Position numbers and translations under genes: made by a program. Under the pieces are notes generated by a model. That model saw only the letters and a list, made by a program, of their open reading frames with translations. It was not told the origin of the DNA and ran no database searches. From Anaerolineales bacterium (GTDB taxonomy: Bacteria; Chloroflexota; Anaerolineae; Anaerolineales; DRMV01), in contig WFUL01000024.1 in assembly GCA_015484985.1 (NCBI GenBank), forward strand, positions 1 through 5,870: DNA of 5,870 nucleotides, in the 5' to 3' direction. This document shows, piece by piece, positions 1-4,933 of the stretch (positions are counted from its first letter, which is position 1; each line of letters begins with the position of its first letter).

Positions 1-335
1 ACCTAAAGCAGGCCTCTACCGAGGAGCTTCCTCACATCCTTCCCCTGTTCCTGCCGCTACTCCATGTTCCCTCCTTTGACGATTTTCCCCGTTTGCGTGC
101 CCACTTCACCCCTCGGCTTTCCCCCCCCACGCCCGAAGCCCTGCCCGAATGGACGGCCATCTTGCGCGCCCTCTTCCGTCGCTGGCCTGGGGAAGTCATG
201 CCCTGGATACGCCAACTCGTCTATCAACACGGTGACAAACATTGGGCCTGGCTTTTGCGACGCCTTTATCCTTGGTTGGATGAACCCTGGCAGAGCCGTG
301 TTCGGGCCCTGGCCCGAGAAATCAAGACCGACTAA
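1..335 (+). CDS. C-terminal part of an unrecognised Trp/Arg-rich protein (5' end outside window)
   Basis: The frame is open from base 3 with no stop before TAA at 333-335, so this is the last 110 or so codons of a gene that begins left of the window. I do not recognise the family. The visible part starts with a Leu/Pro-rich stretch and a run with Asp-Asp-Phe-Pro-Arg, then a Pro-rich linker. It ends in a basic, tryptophan-rich and probably helical tail with repeated Arg-Arg and Trp residues, finishing in ALAREIKTD. No membrane segment, signal peptide or catalytic motif can be seen in this part. The first in-frame start-like codon is a TTG at 93, but the convincing protein-like reading upstream of it argues against a start there. 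A run of eight C at 121-128 lies in the coding frame. It lies 82 bases before the MoaD-MoaE gene, which appears to have its own promoter, so a shared function cannot be assumed. Confidence 0.6.
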   Translation, partial: LKQASTEELPHILPLFLPLLHVPSFDDFPRLRAHFTPRLSPPTPEALPEWTAILRALFRRWPGEVMPWIRQLVYQHGDKHWAWLLRRLYPWLDEPWQSRVRALAREIKTD

Positions 336-361
336 ACAAACCGGCTTTCTTCCCCAAAACC

Positions 362-390
362 CTGGCAGGAAACCGTGTTTTCGGTACAAT
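362..390 (+). promoter_or_regulatory. Candidate sigma70-type promoter for the MoaD-MoaE gene
   Basis: A TACAAT at 385-390 matches the -10 consensus at five of six positions. CTGGCA at 362-367 matches the -35 consensus at four of six, with the ideal 17-base spacer. Transcription would start near 397 and give a leader of about 20 bases that just contains the Shine-Dalgarno. It lies in the 82-base gap after the previous stop codon. There is no extended -10 motif. This is pattern matching only. Confidence 0.45.
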
Positions 391-406
391 TACAGACGCG
401 TTTCCC

Positions 407-414
407 AAGGAGGT
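407..414 (+). promoter_or_regulatory. Strong ribosome binding site that fixes the MoaD-MoaE start
   Basis: AAGGAGGT at 407-414 is a near-perfect anti-Shine-Dalgarno complement, with four bases between GGAGG and the ATG at 418. The reading frame is open back to 64, so this site decides the start. The codons before 418 do not resemble MoaD, and those after it begin a typical MoaD first strand. Confidence 0.85.
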
Positions 415-417
415 CCC

Positions 418-1122
418 ATGCCTCGCGTGAAGGTCCTCTTCTTCGCTTCCTACCGCGAACGTACCGGTCATCGGGAACTTACCCTGGACCTTCCCGAAGG
501 TGCTCGCGTGCGGGATCTGGTAAACCATCTCCGGGAGCAATTCCCCCACATCGGCGAGTTGTGGGACCATGCGCTTATTGCCGTCAACCACAAATACGCG
601 GCCCTGGAGGACCCCCTGCAAGAGGACATGGAAATCGCCTTCTTCCCGCCCGTCAGCGGTGGGGATGAGCCCCCTACTGTGGTCATGGTCACCGAAGAGG
701 TGCTGGACCTGGATGCGCTGGTGGCCCGCATCGTGGCCCCCACCACGGGTGCGGTCTGCTTATTTACCGGCGTGGTTCGGGCGAGAACCCAAAAGGGGCC
801 CGTAACCGAGACCTCCTACCTGGAGTACGAAGCCTACATTCCCATGGCCGAGGCTAAGATGCGTCAGGTGGCCAAGGAGATTCGGGAACGTTGGCCCCAG
901 GTGGAAGGCATCGTCATGGTGCAGCGTATCGGACGACTGGCCCCAGGCACGCCCACGGTGCTCATCGCCTGCGCCGGGCCCCATCGGGACAGCGGCGTCT
1001 TTGAAGCCGCCCGGTACGGCATCGACCGTCTTAAGGAAATCGTGCCCATTTGGAAAAAGGAAGTAGGACCACAAGGCGAAATTTGGGTCGAGGGTCATTA
1101 TCATCCCCGCCCGGGAGAATAG
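418..1122 (+). CDS. moaDE: MoaD-MoaE fusion: single-chain molybdopterin synthase (MoaX-like)
   Basis: The 234-residue protein joins the two subunits of molybdopterin synthase, which converts cyclic pyranopterin monophosphate to molybdopterin in the cytoplasm. Residues 1-82 are the MoaD sulfur carrier, a ubiquitin-like fold beginning MPRVKVLFFASYRE and ending FPPVSGG with Gly-Gly at 81-82. Residues from about 90 to 230 are MoaE. These include GAVCLFTGVVR at 111-121, HRD at 189-191 and the active-site stretch DRLKEIVPIWKKE at 203-215. In that stretch K206 and K213 line up with the catalytic lysines K119 and K126 of E. coli MoaE. In the standalone family the MoaD Gly-Gly is the C-terminus that MoeB adenylates and that then carries a thiocarboxylate; here it is followed directly by DEPPT. 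From established knowledge, mycobacterial MoaX has the same layout and is cleaved after Gly-Gly. A similar cleavage here is inference. No other cofactor gene is recognised nearby. Confidence 0.93.
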   Translation: MPRVKVLFFASYRERTGHRELTLDLPEGARVRDLVNHLREQFPHIGELWDHALIAVNHKYAALEDPLQEDMEIAFFPPVSGGDEPPTVVMVTEEVLDLDALVARIVAPTTGAVCLFTGVVRARTQKGPVTETSYLEYEAYIPMAEAKMRQVAKEIRERWPQVEGIVMVQRIGRLAPGTPTVLIACAGPHRDSGVFEAARYGIDRLKEIVPIWKKEVGPQGEIWVEGHYHPRPGE

Positions 1123-1183
1123 AGCAACTTTTGCCTCCTCTTTCGGTTGTATTTTATGAAACCACAATCAAAGGAGGAGAAGG

Positions 1184-2122
1184 ATGCGCATTGTAAAAAC
1201 CGTAATCGGGATTCTGGTGGCCCTCCTGGTGCTCTTTTACGTCGGCGATTACTTGGCGAACTTGCGCTCCGGAGGCGAGGCCTGGGGCCTGGGTCCTCAA
1301 AGTGAATTTGGCGTCTCCGGTTGGGTCACCTGGACCATCATTGGCCTGATTGTGGTGGGTATCATCGGCGCTTTCTTCGCTCAAAAAGAAGATTTGTGGA
1401 AGGTAGGCACCCGGGAGGTGGTCTTCATGGCCATCGGCGCGGTCTTGTATGGCGTGCTCTCCTGGGTGACCAATGTGACCACCATTGTGGTCCCATCCGT
1501 CAGTCTGGTCGCGTTGCGGCCAGCCGTCGTGATTCCGCCGCTGTTCGGCTACCTCTTTGGCCCTGTGGTGGGCTTCTTTGTAGGCGCCTTCGGCAACGTC
1601 CTGGGAGATGCTATCACCGGCTGGGGTGTCTTCCCGGTGTGGGACATCGGTAACGGTCTCATGGGCATGATTCCTGGCCTGATTTGGGCGTTTGAGGATC
1701 GCAAACGGGCCACCAAGACCGCGGGCATCCTGACGGTGGTGTTGTTGGTAGCCCTCTCGGTATTGACCTTCCTCTCACCAGAAAAGGTATTCGAAAACCC
1801 CATCATCGGTGGGGAACCGGTCAACCACGCGGCCTTCTGGTGGGTCTTGCTGGTGGGTGCCATTCTGGTGGGCGCCATGTTGTACTTCGTGGAGAAGCGC
1901 TTCACCGATGCCCTGGCCTTGGCTGTGTGGGGCGCCCTGGGCACCATTGTCGGCATTGGCTTCGCGGCCATCGCGGACATCTGGATTAACGGTTACTCCT
2001 TCTTCGTGGCCATCTTGGGTGAGTTCCTGCCTGCCGCCGGGCCCAACGTTCTCTTCATCGCCATCCTGGGACCTATCCTGCTTCAGGCCTACGAAGAGGC
2101 CACGGGCCGCACGGGGCGATAA
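1184..2122 (+). CDS. ECF transporter S component (substrate-binding membrane protein), substrate unknown
   Basis: The 312-residue protein is almost entirely hydrophobic. The core from about residue 76 on has the look of an energy-coupling-factor S component: LRPAVVIPPLFGYLFGPVVG at 111-130, followed by a Gly-rich helix ending GNVLGDAITG and the NGLMGMIPG turn near 157-165. S components of this kind capture a vitamin or similar small solute in the membrane and pair with EcfT and EcfA ATPases. Approximate membrane segments are 5-22, 47-66, 78-97, 112-143, 157-170, 178-196, 217-235, 241-266 and 285-302. At 312 residues it is longer than the usual 180-200, because two extra N-terminal helices and a soluble linker (about 26-46) precede the core. 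AAAGGAGG at 1170-1177, six bases before the ATG, supports the start. ecfT follows 80 bases later, so an S-T pair is likely. No vitamin-specific signature or riboswitch points to the substrate. Confidence 0.85.
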   Translation: MRIVKTVIGILVALLVLFYVGDYLANLRSGGEAWGLGPQSEFGVSGWVTWTIIGLIVVGIIGAFFAQKEDLWKVGTREVVFMAIGAVLYGVLSWVTNVTTIVVPSVSLVALRPAVVIPPLFGYLFGPVVGFFVGAFGNVLGDAITGWGVFPVWDIGNGLMGMIPGLIWAFEDRKRATKTAGILTVVLLVALSVLTFLSPEKVFENPIIGGEPVNHAAFWWVLLVGAILVGAMLYFVEKRFTDALALAVWGALGTIVGIGFAAIADIWINGYSFFVAILGEFLPAAGPNVLFIAILGPILLQAYEEATGRTGR

Positions 2123-2138
2123 AACCGCATCGGCCACG

Positions 2139-2176
2139 AAGGGGATGTCCGCGGCCATCGTCGCGGACATCCCCTT
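2139..2176 (+). terminator. Perfect 15-bp hairpin between the S component and ecfT genes (attenuator, stabiliser or weak terminator)
   Basis: AAGGGGATGTCCGCG at 2139-2153 is exactly complementary to CGCGGACATCCCCTT at 2162-2176, with an 8-base loop. The stem is GC-rich, but only three T follow (2175-2177) before CAA, so a full intrinsic terminator is doubtful. It begins 16 bases after the S-component stop and ends 26 bases before the ecfT ATG. It could lower transcription into ecfT, or protect the 3' end of the upstream message so that more S component than T is made. Confidence 0.6.
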
Positions 2177-2202
2177 TCAACATCAAACATTGAGTTTCGC
2201 TT

Positions 2203-3072
2203 ATGTTGGTCACCTGGCGCTACAAAGACCGTGGGACGTTTTTATATCGCTTCGATCCCCGGGCACGGCTTCTCTTTATCCTGGGGCTCATGTTCGCCAC
2301 TTACCTCATCTGGGACATTCGCGTTGTTTTTCTGTGGTTTGCTCTGGCCCTGGGTCAATATCTGGTCGCGCGCATCCCTTTCCGTCAAACCCGTCGCTTC
2401 TGGTTCGTCATCGGTATGCTGGCCTTGGCCCTTTCCCTGCTCACCTTGCTGACCCGCGGGCGTCTCACCGGGTTCGTGGAAACCCAAACCATCTTCTGGG
2501 AAGGCCCTGTATGGAACCTGGGCCCCTGGACGATTCAACCCTCCCTGAGCGTCGAACAACTCATGTTCCTGTTCACCCAGGTGTTGCGTATCATCACCTT
2601 CGCTCTATTAGCGGTGGTTATCCCCTATACCTTCCATCCCGCGCTTTACGGCGCGACCTTCCACGGCCTGGGATTCTCCGATAACATCGCCTTTGCCATG
2701 GACCTGGCTTTTCGTCTGGTCCCCTCGGTGGGGCGGGATTTCCAAATCATTGTGGATGCTCAACGCTCCCGGGGTTATGAGTTAGAGAAGGTCCAGGGAG
2801 GGCTTATTGGGCGTATTCGACGCTTGGCTCCTCTCATGGTTCCTCTGGTAGTCGGGGCCATCATCAACGGTGAGGAAATCATCGACGCCATGGACCTGCG
2901 GGCCTTCGGCGTTGGAAAACGGACCTGGCTATACGAACTGAAGTACGCGCCCCGCGACTATGCCCTTCTGTTCTTCACCTTCCTCCTTCTGATCCTGGCC
3001 CTGTACCTGCGCACTCAGGGCTTCGGTATGCTGTGGATTCCCCCTTCATGGCTAGCCTGGGGAATCAAGTGA
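2203..3072 (+). CDS. ecfT: EcfT, energy-coupling factor transporter transmembrane protein
   Basis: The 289-residue protein is the membrane coupling subunit that links an S component to the EcfA ATPases. Evidence includes the N-terminal RFDPRAR (16-22), typical of the family's DPR motif, and a hydrophobic core with segments near 23-55, 66-84, 118-142 and 252-270. Two cytoplasmic coupling motifs are present: DAQRSRG at 185-191 (the first Ala/Ser-Arg-Gly site) and MDLRAFG at 230-236 (second site), with the basic helix RIRRLAPLMVPL between them. In solved ECF complexes these two helices dock in the grooves of the ATPases. Length is normal to slightly long. The start is fixed by an in-frame TGA at 2191-2193, since the only start codons after it are ATG 2203 and the adjoining TTG 2206. 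No Shine-Dalgarno precedes it. It lies downstream of the S component with a hairpin between. No ATPase gene follows: the unit ends in a terminator 22 bases after the stop. Confidence 0.92.
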   Translation: MLVTWRYKDRGTFLYRFDPRARLLFILGLMFATYLIWDIRVVFLWFALALGQYLVARIPFRQTRRFWFVIGMLALALSLLTLLTRGRLTGFVETQTIFWEGPVWNLGPWTIQPSLSVEQLMFLFTQVLRIITFALLAVVIPYTFHPALYGATFHGLGFSDNIAFAMDLAFRLVPSVGRDFQIIVDAQRSRGYELEKVQGGLIGRIRRLAPLMVPLVVGAIINGEEIIDAMDLRAFGVGKRTWLYELKYAPRDYALLFFTFLLLILALYLRTQGFGMLWIPPSWLAWGIK

Positions 3073-3094
3073 TGCCAATCAAATCGCAGAGAAA

Positions 3095-3141
3095 AGATAA
3101 CACGGCAGTGGCTTCGCTGCTGCCGTGTTATCTCTTTCTTT
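3095..3141 (+). terminator. Strong intrinsic terminator, probably bidirectional, between converging operons
   Basis: AGATAACACGGCAG at 3095-3108 is exactly complementary to CTGCCGTGTTATCT at 3120-3133. The inner bases 3109-3112 and 3116-3119 can extend the stem with two wobble pairs around a TTC loop. On the plus strand a T-rich tail TCTCTTTCTTT (3131-3141) follows, so it ends the S/T transporter mRNA. Read on the minus strand the stem is followed by TTTTC (from 3095 leftward), which would end the mRNA of the minus-strand operon that stops at 3179. One hairpin serving both converging units is inferred from this symmetry. Confidence 0.85.
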
Positions 3142-3178
3142 CCTCGACGGCCGTCAGCGGGTTGGGTATGGGAAAGAC

Positions 3179-3664
3179 TCATCCCCACAGGGCGGCCAGG
3201 ACCCAGCGGTCGTGTTCCCGTTGAAAGAAGAGATGGACCAGGGCACCGGGTCGCAGGGCCAGGACGTGATCTTCGGTCAGGGGCAGACCGAAGCATAAGT
3301 GGAACAAGCCCTGCAGGACGGGATCTTTGGCCATGACGGCGACCCCTCTCCCCCCTTCCTGCACCCATTGGGAGAGCAGCCTCCCCCACTGACTCAGGTA
3401 TTCCAGATGAAAAGCCCTCCGCACGGGTTCGGGTAAATCCGGTTTTTCTTCGGGTGTACGTACTTCCACAAGTACGGCCGGTTCCACACCCAAAGCTCGG
3501 GCCACCCTGTCGGCCATAGGAGCAAAAGCCTCTTGGGCAATGATTCGGTCCACCTGCACGTCATGAGTGTGCAGATAAGGTAGCCAGGCGCGCTCCAAAA
3601 CGGCGCGCAAATTCTCCTCCGGAGGGAGGAGCAAAACCAGATGCCACTCCAACGATGTCGTCAT
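3179..3664 (-). CDS. Small protein resembling a catalytically dead histidine phosphatase
   Basis: The 161-residue protein follows the pattern of the histidine phosphatase (phosphoglycerate-mutase-like) superfamily without its active site. Residues 7-15, WHLVLLLPP region, sit where the family has LVRHGET. VDRIIAQEAFAPMADRVARALGV (38-60) matches the segment usually reading as a tyrosine-Ser-Pro-Leu-x-Arg-Ala-x-x-Thr-Ala helix. VAVMAKDPVLQGLFHLCFGLPL at 108-129 matches the strand and helix that normally carry Val-Ser-His-Gly, with K113 in place of the histidine. The end, ALVHLFFQREHDRWVLAALW, fits the family's last two strands. RHG, the second arginine and SHG are all absent, so phosphatase activity is unlikely. 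No signal peptide or membrane helix is visible, so it is probably cytoplasmic. Its ATG overlaps the stop of the CorC-like gene (ATGA, 3664-3661), with AGGAGG at 3674-3669 as ribosome site, so translation is probably coupled. A binding or regulatory role is possible. The fold call rests on pattern, not on a search. Confidence 0.6.
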   Translation of the reverse strand: MTTSLEWHLVLLLPPEENLRAVLERAWLPYLHTHDVQVDRIIAQEAFAPMADRVARALGVEPAVLVEVRTPEEKPDLPEPVRRAFHLEYLSQWGRLLSQWVQEGGRGVAVMAKDPVLQGLFHLCFGLPLTEDHVLALRPGALVHLFFQREHDRWVLAALWG

Positions 3665-4926
3665 GAGGCCTCCTGGGTCTCCTCCGAAGATTCTTCTTTA
3701 CGGACCCGAACCTGCCGTATGCGCCGGCCCTCAACCTTCTCCACGGTCATCACCAGCGATCCTTCCCGCACTTGCTCCCCCTCTTCGGGAATGCGGCCCA
3801 AACGCGTGAAAATGAACCCACCTAGTGTGTCCGCTACGTTTCGATCCAACTTGGTCCCCATGATGTCGTTGAAATCATCAATGTCAATACGTCCGTTGAA
3901 GATGTACTCGTGCTCCGAAATTCGGCGATAGGGAGTGATGGGTCGGTCATATTCATCCAGGATTTCACCCACGATTTCTTCCACAATGTCCTCTAAGGTG
4001 ACAAGTCCGGCCACACCGCCATATTCATCCACCACAATGGCCATGTGAATTCGGCGGGCCTGCATCTCTTGCAGAAGTTCGTCCACTCGCTTGGCTTCAG
4101 GCACGAAATAGGGTTCTCGAACGAGGTCTCGAACCGCTACCTGGTCCCAATCCCCTTTGAGGCAACGCTCTAGTAAATCCTTGCTGTACAGCACACCGAT
4201 GATGTTATCCACCCGGCCCTCATAAACCGGAAGTCGGGAGAACCCCGTGGTGATGAAGATGCGCAAAGCCTCCCGTAGTGGCGTGTGTACATCCAATACG
4301 GCCATATCAATTCGAGGCACCATGATTTCCCGAACCAGGGTCTGGCTCAGACGCAGCACCGCGTACACCATACGCAACAAAGGAGACGCCAGACGCGGAT
4401 AACCCGTGGCCTCCAGTAAGGCCATAAAGGTCTCCTGGCTGAGGGCCAAAGCCTGTTGGGGTCCAGGAACCCGGAAGAGTGGACGGAAAAGCCACGTAAT
4501 GGGACGGAACAGACGAATCAAAGGAAGGGCCAAAGCGGCCAATCGCAGAGCCCAGGCTTTCCACCGGTGGAACATTCGCCCTCCCAAGCCCTCCTCCAGC
4601 AGCACCATGAACACCATCAAAACCAGCAACAACCCAACGAGCGCCCACTGCTCCAGGCCCTGCCAGGACAGCCACCAGGCCCAAAGCAAAATCCATACCC
4701 CGTGGACCAACGTTTGCAGGAAATACACAGCCAGGGTCAGCGTGGTCCGGTGGGCGATGAGTTCTTCCAGCAATCGCTGACGCTCGGGATGGGTGCGCTT
4801 GAGGGAGAGCAGGTCCCCAATGGGAACCCGAACCCACACGGCCCGCAATCCGGCCAAGAACAACATCATCAAGGTCAGGAAGGAAACGAGACCCAGAAAC
4901 AGGGGAGTACTCAGCGGGTCGTCCAT
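3661..4926 (-). CDS. CorC/HlyC/CNNM-family membrane protein with CBS pair and degenerate DUF21 domain
   Basis: The 421-residue protein has the three-part layout of the hemolysin C/CorC/CNNM family, linked to Mg2+/Co2+ efflux or homeostasis. An N-terminal membrane part (about 1-150, segments near 8-30, 63-84, 93-112 and 124-148) sits where DUF21 belongs. Paired CBS domains follow at about 198-330, with the hallmark VREIMVPRIDM (198-208), GFSRLPVYEG (228-237) and VVDEYGGVAGLVTLEDIVEE (298-317). The C-terminal CorC_HlyC domain covers about 335-412 (FNGRIDIDDFND, ADTLGGFIFTRLGRIPEEGE). The CBS and C-terminal parts are fully conserved. The membrane part is not: the usual SASETA motif aligns to LAGLRAVWV, the Asn-Thr-Leu-x-x-Asn motif to QTLVHG, and the GE-x-x-PK motif to EEGLGGRMFHR. 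Transport by the usual route is therefore uncertain. GGAAGG at 4942-4937, inside the end of glmU, is the likely ribosome site, 10 bases before ATG 4926. The gene starts 7 bases after the glmU stop and overlaps the next gene by 4 bases. Confidence 0.9.
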   Translation of the reverse strand: MDDPLSTPLFLGLVSFLTLMMLFLAGLRAVWVRVPIGDLLSLKRTHPERQRLLEELIAHRTTLTLAVYFLQTLVHGVWILLWAWWLSWQGLEQWALVGLLLVLMVFMVLLEEGLGGRMFHRWKAWALRLAALALPLIRLFRPITWLFRPLFRVPGPQQALALSQETFMALLEATGYPRLASPLLRMVYAVLRLSQTLVREIMVPRIDMAVLDVHTPLREALRIFITTGFSRLPVYEGRVDNIIGVLYSKDLLERCLKGDWDQVAVRDLVREPYFVPEAKRVDELLQEMQARRIHMAIVVDEYGGVAGLVTLEDIVEEIVGEILDEYDRPITPYRRISEHEYIFNGRIDIDDFNDIMGTKLDRNVADTLGGFIFTRLGRIPEEGEQVREGSLVMTVEKVEGRRIRQVRVRKEESSEETQEAS

Positions 4927-4933
4927 GATGGCA

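Noticed and set aside
64..417. In-frame upstream extension of the MoaD-MoaE reading frame
   Set aside because: The strong AAGGAGGT at 407-414 and the typical MoaD N-terminus place the start at 418. The extension overlaps the previous gene, which reads better in frame 3.
1131..1160. Possible promoter before the S-component gene (TTGCCT ... TATGAA)
   Set aside because: Each box matches only four of six consensus positions and the spacer is 18. It is too weak to annotate; transcription may simply continue from the MoaD-MoaE gene.
1123..1183. Riboswitch upstream of the ECF S-component gene
   Set aside because: Only 61 bases separate the genes, and no conserved riboswitch fold or motif is visible. 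A vitamin-sensing leader would need more room.
1549..2170. Antisense reading frames over the S-component gene
   Set aside because: Composition is typical of the reverse strand of a hydrophobic GC-rich gene, and no family motif or ribosome site is seen.
1809..2684. Long plus-strand reading frame overlapping the S-component and ecfT genes
   Set aside because: Its translation is low-complexity Ser/Pro/Arg-rich and lies out of frame over two clear membrane-protein genes. It is a shadow frame.
3033..3224. Small plus-strand frame running from the end of ecfT through the terminator
   Set aside because: It spans a strong hairpin terminator and has no recognisable protein features or ribosome site.
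4307..4837. Antisense and alternate-frame readings over the CorC-like membrane domain
   Set aside because: Gly/Pro/Ser-rich shadow frames over a well-supported coding region.
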